Positions 27,796 through 36,971 of a stretch of DNA of 51,579 bases are shown here, in pieces. The stretch lies in the NCBI GenBank assembly GCA_903885635.1, contig CAISJE010000081.1, positions 1-51,579 of the forward strand, given 5' to 3'. Every line of letters starts with the position of its first letter. The stretch's first letter is position 1. This DNA comes from an uncultured bacterium. GTDB taxonomy: Bacteria; Cyanobacteriota; Vampirovibrionia; Gastranaerophilales; Gastranaerophilaceae. A model generated the notes under the pieces. It saw nothing but the letters and a program-made list of their open reading frames with translations, made no database searches and was not told the DNA's origin. Position numbers and translations under genes: made by a program.

Positions 27796-30238
27796 GTTCT
27801 TGCTCGGTTTCCTGTCTTATAATTTCGATTACTTTTTCAAAGTTTTCAACACCCATTCTAAACTTTATGTCGTTAATTCTTATATTAATTTTGTTGATAT
27901 TATCTCGACTGAAATCATTTTGTGCTAAATCAAGGGCTTGAATATAATATTTTAATGCAATTTCGTTTTGTTTTTGGTCATAGTAATAATCTCCGATTGC
28001 CAGAGAAGCCGATACAATATAAAAAACATCGTTCGTTAACGTCGCGCAATCCAAAGCCGTATTAAAATATTTAATCGCTTCTTGCGGTTGTTTTCTTTGC
28101 AATACAGAAGCCAATTTTGAAGACGAATAGTATAGTCCCTCTACATTATTGCCTTGCTTATCGATTTCATAGGCTTTTATGTAATTTTTTACGGCATTTT
28201 CTATATCATTTTTTTCTAAATATAAAGTCGCCATATTTGAGTAGGTCGGCGAAAGAAATTTGTTGATATTTAAATCATCGCTTAAATTAATGCATTTTGT
28301 ATAAAATTCTATCGCCGTTCGTGTATCATTTTTATCATCCATTATGAGTGCATATTTAAAATAAAGTTCGGATAATACTTCTATGTTAGTTACTTCTTTA
28401 GAATGTGCAATCGCACATTTGTAATACTCAAAAGCATTTTGTAGACTAGATAAACCTTCTTCAATATTGGCAAGCAGAAGATAGCATTTTAGCGCCAAAA
28501 TTTCCGGCGTATCCTCTGATTTGGTAATTGTGAGTAATATTTCCTTTGCATTGTCTATTTTGTAAGTTTCATAAAAGATTTTTGCAATATTGAATTTTAT
28601 ATAATTAACTTTGACAAAATCATTTGTATTTTCATAAATTTGGCGTGCTAATTCATAATATTTGAGGGAATTTTCATAATCTGACATTTTTCTGTAGGCA
28701 TAAGCTATTTTGGTGTGAATTAAAGGCAGGTAAGACTGATAATGTTTGTCATCTTTTAGTAAAAGTGCTTTTTGGTACAAATCAACGGCGTTTAAATAAT
28801 CATAATCCAGTTCAGCTTCCTTTGCCTCTTCAATAATTTCTTTTAGGGTAAGATTCTTGATTGCAGATGGGATTTCATTATTAAAGTCGGCTAAGTTAGA
28901 TTTTTTTTCATTTTGTTGATAAGGTAAATTTTCTGGATTAATTTTTATATTTCTTTTTTGCGGGAACTCACTTTGAGGGTAAACCGTTTTTTTTTGCTTT
29001 TCCTCTTGAACTTCGTCCGCTTTTGATTTGACATCAACATCAAAAATCGTTGCGTAGGATAAATAATTAATATCAATAGCTGTATTTGTAATAGTTTTGG
29101 GTTTTTTAGGCAGGAAAAGTTTGTGGTATTCAATTTCTTTTCGCATGGTTTGCCTTGAGATACAAATATTTCGCTCCAGAGGTTTTAAAGGCAATTGTGT
29201 CAGATATAAATCGATTATGTATTGTCGAATCCTTTGCAAAATATGCGAAGAAATTACGTCCCCAATTTCCTCTTTAAGATAATCCCGAATATAAATTTGA
29301 GAATCATCCCTGATAATAAGAAGGTTATCAATCAAAAGTTCAAATTTTTCCTCATCAAAAAAGTTAAGTTTTTTAAGCAAATCTATACTAATCGGATGTC
29401 TGATTGTGGACAAGAACCAAAACAAATTTCTTTCGGTTGCCGGAATTAAGGTTAGAGCCTGTTTTTCTAAAAATTTATGAAAGGGAAGGTAACTGTTAGT
29501 GAATTTGGTGAAAAACTCTATTAGTGATAATTTCTGATTTTTCATCAGAATTAGAGAAAGAGCGGTGAAAAAGTAGTATCCGCGAGTATGCTTATAAAAT
29601 TCGTCTAAAGTAGCATTTGAGGTCTTAATTTTCTCTGATTTAAGATATTTCTCAAAAAATTGTCTCTCAAGAGCCGGTATAGTAACTCTTTCGATTTGGA
29701 TATCTTTAAAATATTTATTTTCAAAAATTCTGCCGATTATGATAGTTTTAATTTTCTGCATAGAATTTAAGTGAAAAATAAAATCGAGGATTTCTTGGCG
29801 ATTTTCTTCCAAAACGGCTTCGAACGAATCTAAAATTATCACAAAAGGTTTTTCTATTTGAGAAAAATAGGAATTAACTTTTTGTGTGAAATTTTCTGTC
29901 CTAATCTGTGGTTCTGAAATAATATTTTGTGATGATAATTTTTTAAATTCACTAAAAAACGAAAGCAAAATATCATCCAGCACCGTAGAATTAAAGCAGT
30001 TATATTTCAGCAAAATTGCTTCTGAAGATAAAAACGCGGTCGAATAATTAATGATTTTTGCTTTTCCTGTGCCTGAAAAACCATTAACAAAAAGCAAATT
30101 TATGTCACTTTTAAAGAAATTATAAATTTTTTCAATTTGAGAAGAATTATTTTCAAGCAAAAAAGGATTTATGTTTGTTTTTGCCTGCATCAATAATTCT
30201 TTTGGATCTAAAAAAATATTTAAAAATTTATATTGCAT
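27788..30238 (-). CDS. STAND-like P-loop ATPase with C-terminal TPR array
   Basis: 816 residues. Residues about 24-300 look like a STAND/AAA-type NTPase: Walker A region LFVNGFSGTGKAK (G53 to K59) and Walker B region FVIILDSFEAV (about 132-142), with IIGR as a possible sensor. Walker A has Ala60 where Ser or Thr is usual. A winged-helix-like part follows, then a charged linker (about 400-460), and at least nine TPR-like repeats to the end. STAND proteins are signal-driven switches, including MalT regulators and anti-phage Avs proteins. The 8-bp overlap with rsmG suggests a housekeeping link. A promoter lies 6 nt before the ATG. Confidence 0.75.
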   Translation of the reverse strand: MQYKFLNIFLDPKELLMQAKTNINPFLLENNSSQIEKIYNFFKSDINLLFVNGFSGTGKAKIINYSTAFLSSEAILLKYNCFNSTVLDDILLSFFSEFKKLSSQNIISEPQIRTENFTQKVNSYFSQIEKPFVIILDSFEAVLEENRQEILDFIFHLNSMQKIKTIIIGRIFENKYFKDIQIERVTIPALERQFFEKYLKSEKIKTSNATLDEFYKHTRGYYFFTALSLILMKNQKLSLIEFFTKFTNSYLPFHKFLEKQALTLIPATERNLFWFLSTIRHPISIDLLKKLNFFDEEKFELLIDNLLIIRDDSQIYIRDYLKEEIGDVISSHILQRIRQYIIDLYLTQLPLKPLERNICISRQTMRKEIEYHKLFLPKKPKTITNTAIDINYLSYATIFDVDVKSKADEVQEEKQKKTVYPQSEFPQKRNIKINPENLPYQQNEKKSNLADFNNEIPSAIKNLTLKEIIEEAKEAELDYDYLNAVDLYQKALLLKDDKHYQSYLPLIHTKIAYAYRKMSDYENSLKYYELARQIYENTNDFVKVNYIKFNIAKIFYETYKIDNAKEILLTITKSEDTPEILALKCYLLLANIEEGLSSLQNAFEYYKCAIAHSKEVTNIEVLSELYFKYALIMDDKNDTRTAIEFYTKCINLSDDLNINKFLSPTYSNMATLYLEKNDIENAVKNYIKAYEIDKQGNNVEGLYYSSSKLASVLQRKQPQEAIKYFNTALDCATLTNDVFYIVSASLAIGDYYYDQKQNEIALKYYIQALDLAQNDFSRDNINKINIRINDIKFRMGVENFEKVIEIIRQETEQEHE

Positions 30239-30244
30239 GCACTT

Positions 30245-30273
30245 ATTTTATACGATTTTGTTTTTTTTTGCAA
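30245..30273 (-). promoter_or_regulatory. Promoter of the STAND-TPR gene, leaderless spacing
   Basis: On the minus strand TTGCAA (30268-30273), a 17-bp spacer and TAAAAT (30245-30250), then 6 nt and the ATG at 30238. No ribosome binding site is seen. This is the best-supported leaderless case, since both boxes and spacing fit. Confidence 0.55.
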
Positions 30274-30299
30274 TTTTGTAAATATACGCTGAGGCGAAA

Positions 30300-30329
30300 T
30301 TGTCCATAAAAGTGTGTTTGTTGTATAAT
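30300..30329 (+). promoter_or_regulatory. Promoter of the symporter gene
   Basis: TTGTCC (30300-30305), 18 bp, TATAAT (30324-30329). The leader of about 65 nt contains the GAGG binding site. Confidence 0.5.
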
Positions 30330-30401
30330 ATAAAAAAGTTGGGTCAGAGTTTTTACCCTATATGCTGAATTACATATAAAAAAATACAAAGTGAGGATTA
30401 T

Positions 30402-31709
30402 TTGAAAAGTTCAAAACTTACAACTATGATATTTTTAGCCTTAATATTGGGGCTAATTGTCGGATGGCTTGCACCTGATTTTGCACAAAGACTTCATCCT
30501 TTAGCAGTTGTTTTCTTGAGAATGGTAAAAATGATTGTCGCGCCTTTGTTGTTTTCAACTCTTGTTATCGGAATAGCAGGTCACGGCGATGTGAAAAGTA
30601 TCGGTAAAGTCGGCTTAAAAACTCTTATTTATTTTGAAATAGTAACAACTCTTGCACTCATTATCGGTCTTTCTGTTGGCAATATATTTCAACCGGGGGC
30701 GGGTTTCGGTGTAGTCGTAAATCCGGCTAATATACAAGCTGCTAATCAAATGGCGACAGTTCAAACACATCATTCACTTTCAGGGATGCTTATTGATATT
30801 TTCCCGACAAGCATCGTCCAATCAATGGCAGAAGGCAACTTGTTACAAATTGTTGTCTTTTCTATATTTATGGCTCTTGCGATTTGTGCGGTGGGACAAA
30901 AAGCAAAACCTGTTTTGGATATTTTAACCTCACTCTCTGAAATAATGTTTAAATTTACCGAATACGTTATGTACTTTGCACCGATAGGGATTTTTGGCGC
31001 AATAGCTGCTACTGTAGGTGAAAATGGGATTGGAATTTTAGCGGGATATGCAAAAGTTATTTTTTCACTTTATTTTGCTCTTGCTTTATTTGTTACTATC
31101 GTTTTGTTTATTGCGTGTAAGATTGTTAAAATCTCTTTCAGAAATCTATTGAAGGCAATTAAAGAACCTGCTATTCTTGCTTTTTCAACGGCGAGTTCGG
31201 AAGCCGCGCTACCTAAGGCAATGGAAGTAATGGAAAAATTCGGTGTTCCTAAAAATATTGTCGGGTTTGTTATGCCAACGGGATACACATTCAATTTAGA
31301 CGGAAGCACTTTATATTTGGCTTTAGGCGTGCTTTTTGCGACTCAAATCGCAGGGATACATCTATCTTTTGAGCAGCAACTTGTAATTATGCTTGCCTTA
31401 ATGCTTACCAGCAAGGGAGTTGCGGCAGTACCGAGGGTTTCTCTTATAGTTTTGGCGGGGACTTTGGCAAGTTTCAACATCCCTCTAATCGGGGTTGCAA
31501 TTTTGCTTGGAATAGACCAAATCCTTGATATGGGAAGAACTACGGTGAATTTGATTGGCAACTGCGTTGCAACAGTTGTAATTGCGAGATGGGAAAACGA
31601 ATTTGATTATGGTAAAATGCACGAATTTGTTAGGGAGCATAAACTAAAAAAACTTGAAGGGGCAATGGTGCTTGAATCTGTTCAGGAAAATGAGTTTATT
31701 AACAGGTGA
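30402..31709 (+). CDS. Dicarboxylate/amino acid:cation symporter (DAACS family)
   Basis: 435 residues, TTG start with GAGG 6 nt upstream. The family core is complete: AFSTASSEAALPKAMEVMEKFGVP (serine-rich hairpin), FVMPTGYTFNLDGSTLYLALGVLFATQ (NMDG-like metal/substrate site here NLDG), and GIDQILDMGRTTVNLIGNCVATVVI. About eight membrane helices and two re-entrant loops. These carriers import glutamate, aspartate or C4-dicarboxylates with Na+ or H+. The exact substrate is undetermined. Confidence 0.93.
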   Translation: MKSSKLTTMIFLALILGLIVGWLAPDFAQRLHPLAVVFLRMVKMIVAPLLFSTLVIGIAGHGDVKSIGKVGLKTLIYFEIVTTLALIIGLSVGNIFQPGAGFGVVVNPANIQAANQMATVQTHHSLSGMLIDIFPTSIVQSMAEGNLLQIVVFSIFMALAICAVGQKAKPVLDILTSLSEIMFKFTEYVMYFAPIGIFGAIAATVGENGIGILAGYAKVIFSLYFALALFVTIVLFIACKIVKISFRNLLKAIKEPAILAFSTASSEAALPKAMEVMEKFGVPKNIVGFVMPTGYTFNLDGSTLYLALGVLFATQIAGIHLSFEQQLVIMLALMLTSKGVAAVPRVSLIVLAGTLASFNIPLIGVAILLGIDQILDMGRTTVNLIGNCVATVVIARWENEFDYGKMHEFVREHKLKKLEGAMVLESVQENEFINR

Positions 31710-31820
31710 GAAGTGAGTGGTGAGAAGTAGGGCGGGATTGCTATCCCGCCGACAATAAGCCAAAGTAGGGTGGGTTCCCTAACCCACCGACAAAAAGCCC
31801 GAAGAAGTAAAAAGGAAAAA
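31706..31820. repeat. Heptamers plus two tandem hairpin-repeat copies before ileS
   Basis: GTGAGAA, GTGAGTG, GTGAGAA (31706-31726) include the symporter stop codon. They run into hairpin copy 1 (31725-31761, stem GGCGGGAT/ATCCCGCC) and copy 2 (31762-31820, stem GGTGGGTT/AACCCACC). The A-rich tail of copy 2 ends in AAAAAGGAAAAA, which supplies the ileS ribosome binding site. Confidence 0.88.
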
Positions 31821-31822
31821 TA

Positions 31823-34654
31823 ATGACGGAAAAAGAGAAAATCGAATATAAAGATACATTAAATTTACCGCAGACTACGCTTGCGATGAGAGCAAATGCG
31901 GCGATGAGAGAAATCGAAATCCAAAATTTTTGGGCTGAAAACAATATTTACGAAAAAAATATTGAACAAAGGGGAAAAACCCGTTCTTTTATTTTGCACG
32001 ATGGTCCGCCTTATTTAAGTTCCGATAAAATTCATATCGGAACAGCTTTGAACAAAATTTTAAAGGACATTTTGATTAAATATAAATCCCAAGCAGGGTT
32101 TTATGCGCCTTATGTGCCGGGTTATGACGGGCATGGGCTTCCGATTGAAAATGCGGTTGTAAAAAACATTAAGGGCGGACGTGAAGCGATTACTCCTGTT
32201 GAACTTCGTCAAAAGTGTAGGGAATTTGCTCATAAGAACCTAAAAGGTCAAGAAACAGAGTTTAAACGTTTAGGGGTTTTAGGAAACTGGGAAAATCCTT
32301 ATTTGACAATTGATTCTACGTATGAGGCTGAGCAGGTAAGAGTTTTTGGACAAATGTATAAAAACGGATATGTCGAAAAAGGGCTAAAACCTGTTTACTG
32401 GTGTGCATCTTGCGAAACTGCATTAGCTGAAGCCGAAGTTGAATATTCGGACCATACTTCGACTTCAATTTACGTAAGGTTTCAATTTGACGAGGAGTCA
32501 ACCCAAAAAATCAAAAGTCTTTCAACCCTTCAACCTTTCAACTGTTCAACCGTTTATTCCGTGATTTGGACTACAACGCCTTGGACAATCCCTTCTAATA
32601 TGGCGATTTGCTTACATCCGAGATTAGAATATACTTTATTTGAAAAAGACGGCGAGGTTTATGTCATAGCACAAGAACTTTTGGCAAGCTTTTTACAGGG
32701 CGTCGAGTGGGAAGAAAGCGAAATAAAAGTTTTAGGCAGCACAAAAGGTGAAAATCTTGAGTTCCTGAACACAAAACATCCTTTATATGAGAGAAAATCT
32801 CCGATAATTTTGGGTGAGCATGTTACGACAGATGCCGGAACAGGTGCGGTTCATACAGCCCCAGGGCATGGGCTTGAGGATTACGAGGTCGGTGTAAAAT
32901 ACGGGCTTGATATTTTTTCTCCGCTTGATGCAAAAGGAACTTGGACAGAAGCGGTTGCTGATTTAACCGGAATTCCTTACTATAAAGGGAACGCCGTTGT
33001 AATAGAAAATTTAGAAAAAGTCGGTGCGTTACTTGCAAAATCTGATATTCAACACAGTTATCCGCACTGTTGGCGCTGTAAAAGACCGGTAATTTATCGT
33101 GCTACGCCTCAATGGTTTGTTAAAGTTGACAAGTTCAGACAAGAAACTTTAGACGCTATAAAAAAAGTTAAATGGTTCCCTGCAAGTGGCGAAACTAGAA
33201 TTTCTAATATGGTCGAAAGCCGTTCTGACTGGTGTATTTCGCGTCAAAGAGCTTGGGGTGTTCCCATTCCTGTTTTTTACTGCAAAGATTGTGGCGAAGT
33301 TATTGTTAATGATGAAACAATCAAACATGTGGCAAATCTTTTTGATAAAGAAAGTTCCGATGCTTGGGTTAAATATTCTGAAGAAGAACTTTTACCTAAT
33401 AATTTCAAATGCCCTAAATGCAAAAGCGAAAATATCCGAAAAGAAAAAGACATTATGGATGTTTGGTTTGATTCGGGCGTAAGCTGGCGCGCAGTTGTCG
33501 AGAAACGTTGTGACGAATTGGGCAAAATCCCTGTCGATATGTACTTAGAGGGCTCTGACCAACATAGAGGTTGGTTCCAATCCTCGCTTTTGACCGCGAT
33601 GGCGACTGAGGGGATTGCTCCTTACAAGGAGGTTTTAACCCACGGGTTTGTGCTTGACGGGGATGGCAGAAAAATGTCAAAATCGTTGGGCAATGTAGTT
33701 GCTCCTCAAGAAATAATAAAAGTCTACGGAGCTGATTTGTTAAGGCTTTGGGCGGCTTCTGTGGATTATCGAAACGATATTAAAATCGGTGAAAATTCAA
33801 TAAAACAACTTGTTGAAATCTTCAAAAAAACAAGAAATACCGTAAGATTTTTGCTCGGAAACCTTTATGATTTCGACCCTCAAAAAGATTACGTTCAATA
33901 CAGCGAACTCAAAAATTTAGATAAGTTTGCGTTGCATAAATTAAATCAGCTTGTAAATCAGGTAACAGAAGCGTTTGAAAATTACGAGTTTTACAAATAT
34001 TTTCAACACCTCCAAAACTTTGCAGCGGTTGATTTGAGTTCGTTTTATTTAGATATTGTAAAGGACAGACTTTATACTGCGGGTAAAAAATCGCTTTCTC
34101 GTCGTGCTTGTCAGACTGTTTTGTTTGAAATATCACAAGCGTTGATAAGGATTTTAGTTCCTGTAATGCCTCATCAGGCGGAAGATATTTGGCAGAATGT
34201 CCTTGATTCTCAAAAGCAGGGATTGGAAAGTATTTTGCTTTCAAATTGGCCTTTGGTTAATCCAAGATGGGACAATACGTTATTGGAATCCGAATTTGCA
34301 CAGATTTTAAAAGCGAGAGAAATTGTAACAAAGGCGATTGAACCTTTAAGAGCCGAAAAACACGTCGGAAGCTCGCTTGAGGTTGCGGTTTACATAAAGA
34401 CTTCGGGTGAAACTTTGGACGTTTTAAAAGCGAACGAGGATGAATTATGTAATATTTTTATTACTTCTCAAGCGATTTTGTGCGACGAAAAACCGTCAGA
34501 TTCTTTGAACGAGTATTCAGAAGATGAATTTAGCGTTTGGGTTACAAAATCTCACGGTGAAAAATGTGAAAGATGTTGGAAATACAGACCTTTAGGTGAA
34601 CACACAGGGCATGAAACCATTTGTTCGGAGTGCTTCGAGGCGATTTCGCAATAG
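31823..34654 (+). CDS. ileS: Isoleucine-tRNA ligase
   Basis: 943 residues. The class I signature is HIGT (residues 71-74) instead of HIGH; KMSKS is intact in GDGRKMSKSLGNVVAPQE. WTTTPWTIPSNMAI begins the editing domain. The C-terminal zinc finger is CERCWKY...CSECF. An in-frame octamer tandem repeat (32518-32549) encodes STLQPFNCSTV just before the editing domain, where other IleRS have a short loop. AAGGA from a hairpin repeat precedes the ATG. Confidence 0.96.
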   Translation: MTEKEKIEYKDTLNLPQTTLAMRANAAMREIEIQNFWAENNIYEKNIEQRGKTRSFILHDGPPYLSSDKIHIGTALNKILKDILIKYKSQAGFYAPYVPGYDGHGLPIENAVVKNIKGGREAITPVELRQKCREFAHKNLKGQETEFKRLGVLGNWENPYLTIDSTYEAEQVRVFGQMYKNGYVEKGLKPVYWCASCETALAEAEVEYSDHTSTSIYVRFQFDEESTQKIKSLSTLQPFNCSTVYSVIWTTTPWTIPSNMAICLHPRLEYTLFEKDGEVYVIAQELLASFLQGVEWEESEIKVLGSTKGENLEFLNTKHPLYERKSPIILGEHVTTDAGTGAVHTAPGHGLEDYEVGVKYGLDIFSPLDAKGTWTEAVADLTGIPYYKGNAVVIENLEKVGALLAKSDIQHSYPHCWRCKRPVIYRATPQWFVKVDKFRQETLDAIKKVKWFPASGETRISNMVESRSDWCISRQRAWGVPIPVFYCKDCGEVIVNDETIKHVANLFDKESSDAWVKYSEEELLPNNFKCPKCKSENIRKEKDIMDVWFDSGVSWRAVVEKRCDELGKIPVDMYLEGSDQHRGWFQSSLLTAMATEGIAPYKEVLTHGFVLDGDGRKMSKSLGNVVAPQEIIKVYGADLLRLWAASVDYRNDIKIGENSIKQLVEIFKKTRNTVRFLLGNLYDFDPQKDYVQYSELKNLDKFALHKLNQLVNQVTEAFENYEFYKYFQHLQNFAAVDLSSFYLDIVKDRLYTAGKKSLSRRACQTVLFEISQALIRILVPVMPHQAEDIWQNVLDSQKQGLESILLSNWPLVNPRWDNTLLESEFAQILKAREIVTKAIEPLRAEKHVGSSLEVAVYIKTSGETLDVLKANEDELCNIFITSQAILCDEKPSDSLNEYSEDEFSVWVTKSHGEKCERCWKYRPLGEHTGHETICSECFEAISQ
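32518..32549 (+). repeat. Octamer tandem repeat inside ileS
   Basis: TCTTTCAA, CCCTTCAA, CCTTTCAA, CTGTTCAA: four units of the same family as the intergenic runs at 1468 and 15883. It is read in frame as part of IleRS. Confidence 0.88.
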
Positions 34655-34683
34655 ACTGATAGCTTTCGGATTTTTTTAACATT

Positions 34684-35670
34684 TTATAGCTGAAAAGTAC
34701 ATTTTGTAAAACCGATTTTTTCGCCGTGGAGAGTTAGAATATCTGTTTTGTTTTGTGATTTTATTAAATCGTTTTCAAGCATGCTCGCCTCAAGCCATTT
34801 CATTTGCTTGAGTGCCTCAATAAGGCAAATAGCACGAGCTTTCATATCACAATCCATGATTTTAATGATTAATCCCTCTTTTTCCTTGAGATTAACGACA
34901 ATGCAAAGTCCTCCCGCACCAACTTTTGCTATCAAATCCTTATTTGCACTCATAATCGCGGTATCAAGCCTGTCTTCGCCTCCTATTAAATAAGGGTTTT
35001 CGATAAAGGCATTGCGGATTTTTGAGTATTTTTTATCCAAAAACAAATTTAAATATCCACGCAACATATTTTCTAAAGGCATGGCATAAATCGGAACCCC
35101 ACAGCCGTCTTTTGTAACAGCATAATCATTATAAATTTCACAAAGGTCATATATTTTATTTTTAATCGCAACTTGAAGCGGATGTTTTTTTTTATCATAA
35201 GTTTCCAACTCCCATCCATTTTTTTTACAAATTGCAAGCATCATAGCATGCTTACCCGAACAATTATTCTGTAAAACAGTTTCATTTACTCCAGATAAGA
35301 GCATTTTGTTTTGTTCAGTTTTGCTCAATGGTTTATGCAATCCACATTTTAGTAAATTTTCATCAATTTGGGCTTTGTTCAAAAGTTTTCGGACCGTTTG
35401 AACATGGCATGCTTCACCAGTGTGAGAAGCGCAACAAATTGCAATTTCATCGCTTGTCATTTGATAAAATTCATCCAACTGAAAATCAACCAAAAGAGCC
35501 GCTTGTAAAGGTTTTGCACAAGAGCGCAGGTAAAACGGATAATCTTTATCGCCACCTAGCTTAAAACCCTTTTTGTCCTCAGAGATTTTAACAATAATGC
35601 CGAAATGTTCCTGCTCCACCAGCCCGTCTCTTATGTATTCAACCAATTTGAAAGGAAAATAATTAATCAT
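34684..35670 (-). CDS. L-asparaginase II-type amidohydrolase
   Basis: 328 residues. ASHTGEACHV, NNCSGKHAMMLA and TKDGCGVPIYAMPL are the signatures of the thermolabile (Rhizobium-type, PF06089) asparaginase II family, which is unrelated to the E. coli enzymes. It would hydrolyse asparagine to aspartate and ammonia in the cytoplasm. Its ATG overlaps the TGA of the upstream gene (ATGA), so translation is coupled. Convergent with ileS. Confidence 0.88.
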   Translation of the reverse strand: MINYFPFKLVEYIRDGLVEQEHFGIIVKISEDKKGFKLGGDKDYPFYLRSCAKPLQAALLVDFQLDEFYQMTSDEIAICCASHTGEACHVQTVRKLLNKAQIDENLLKCGLHKPLSKTEQNKMLLSGVNETVLQNNCSGKHAMMLAICKKNGWELETYDKKKHPLQVAIKNKIYDLCEIYNDYAVTKDGCGVPIYAMPLENMLRGYLNLFLDKKYSKIRNAFIENPYLIGGEDRLDTAIMSANKDLIAKVGAGGLCIVVNLKEKEGLIIKIMDCDMKARAICLIEALKQMKWLEASMLENDLIKSQNKTDILTLHGEKIGFTKCTFQL

Positions 35671-36434
35671 TTTTTCTTAACAAATGCCAAAATTTTGCTT
35701 AATTGAGCTTTTAGCAAATTATTTTGTTCGGTTAATTTGTCTATTTCCGCTTGATAATTTTTCAAATGTTGAATTTCGCCGGTTATTTCCTTAGGGATAA
35801 TCGCAAAATCCAAGATAAATCTTTTTTTGGCTTCTTCTTTTATTATTAGTAATGAAGAAATATCTTTTTCAGTTATAAAACCTAGGCTAATCATTATTTC
35901 AGCCATTTTATGCGGAGTTTTTTTTGCGGCGTATTCGTTTTGTTTTATGATTGTTTGCTCTAATTGATCAACGTTAATTTTCCCGATTCGCTTAAAATAT
36001 TCTCCTGTTCGTAGTGTTCCTGCCATAAATCCAGCCATTGAGTAAATATATATGGATTTGGGAGCTTTAATATAATTTTGTTCTAAGCAGAAAATGTAAC
36101 ATTTTGCAACTTCTTCCATCGTCCAAAAATTGTTCATGGATACTTCCAACATATTTAAGCCTTCCGAGGTATTAGCTAAAAAATTATAAATGTGAACATC
36201 CAACCCGTTTTTTCTATCATTCAATTCAGTTCGTCCGGCAAAAGACAAAACAGGTACATCCAAATGGAAAATATTTTCTTCTTTTGTATGGATAAAATCT
36301 TCGCTCAGTGATAGGGACAAATTTCTATATAAGCGTAAATATATAATTTGTTTAACCCACAAAGGAAATTCTAATAATCTATCTAAAAATAATTCTAAAA
36401 TATTTTTTACCAAAATAAGTCTCTCTCTATTCAC
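35667..36434 (-). CDS. Hypothetical protein with MshEN-like segment and C-terminal coiled coil
   Basis: 255 residues from a GTG. No recognised family for the N-terminal 150 residues, which contain amphipathic helices. Residues about 180-215 (KMAEIMISLGFITEKDISSLLIIKEEAKKRF) resemble the repeat of MshEN/GspE N-terminal domains, some of which bind cyclic di-GMP. The last 40 residues form a coiled coil (EIQHLKNYQAEIDKLTEQNNLLKAQL). It overlaps the asparaginase start by ATGA. A TATAAT lies 9 nt before the GTG with no binding site, so the mRNA leader is very short. The divergent neighbour is flaG. Confidence 0.5.
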   Translation of the reverse strand: MNRERLILVKNILELFLDRLLEFPLWVKQIIYLRLYRNLSLSLSEDFIHTKEENIFHLDVPVLSFAGRTELNDRKNGLDVHIYNFLANTSEGLNMLEVSMNNFWTMEEVAKCYIFCLEQNYIKAPKSIYIYSMAGFMAGTLRTGEYFKRIGKINVDQLEQTIIKQNEYAAKKTPHKMAEIMISLGFITEKDISSLLIIKEEAKKRFILDFAIIPKEITGEIQHLKNYQAEIDKLTEQNNLLKAQLSKILAFVKKK

Positions 36435-36501
36435 TTTTTACTAATTATATATTATAATATTAATATAGTCAATTTATAAACAAAGTTTAAGATGGAGCGG
36501 C

Positions 36502-36936
36502 ATGGGTTTAGATGGATTTTCAATGGGTAATCTTGGTTTAAATACCGACCTGACATCTGCACAGATGGCAAATCAAGCTGAACAACTAGCCAAAAAGGGT
36601 TCTGAATTCAAAATAAAAAATGTTAGCGAATTATCAAAAGAAAATGGGGTAAAAGAGAAAGAAGAGCGAAAACAAAATAAAAATCAATTTAATGATGGTT
36701 TTAAAGAAAGAAAAAATGATAATAATAATGAAGAACAAAGATTATTAAATGAAAAAAGTTTTGAAAATAAAAATCCGAAAGAATTTTCAGTAAGAATTAA
36801 TTCTGAAACAGAGTTGATAGAGCTTTTTAACACCAAGGATGAAAAAGTCCTTGAAACAATCAGTGCACAAGATTTGATGGAACTTGTCTCAAAAATGGAT
36901 AATGCATCCGGTATTTTGGTTAATAGAAATATATAG
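36502..36936 (+). CDS. flaG: FlaG-like flagellar protein
   Basis: 144 residues. The N-terminal 90 residues are polar and low-complexity (Lys/Asn/Glu). The C-terminal 50 match the FlaG pattern: FSVRINSETELIELFNTKDEKVLETISAQDLMELVSKMDNASGILVNR (compare F..d..t....v.v.D..T.EVIRQIP.EE.L.....L....G...D). FlaG lies next to fliS in many genomes, as here, and affects filament length. GGAG lies 5 nt upstream of the ATG. The link rests on pattern plus neighbours. Confidence 0.65.
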   Translation: MGLDGFSMGNLGLNTDLTSAQMANQAEQLAKKGSEFKIKNVSELSKENGVKEKEERKQNKNQFNDGFKERKNDNNNEEQRLLNEKSFENKNPKEFSVRINSETELIELFNTKDEKVLETISAQDLMELVSKMDNASGILVNRNI

Positions 36937-36971
36937 AAATAGAGAAATGGAAATAGAGAGAGAGAACTATT

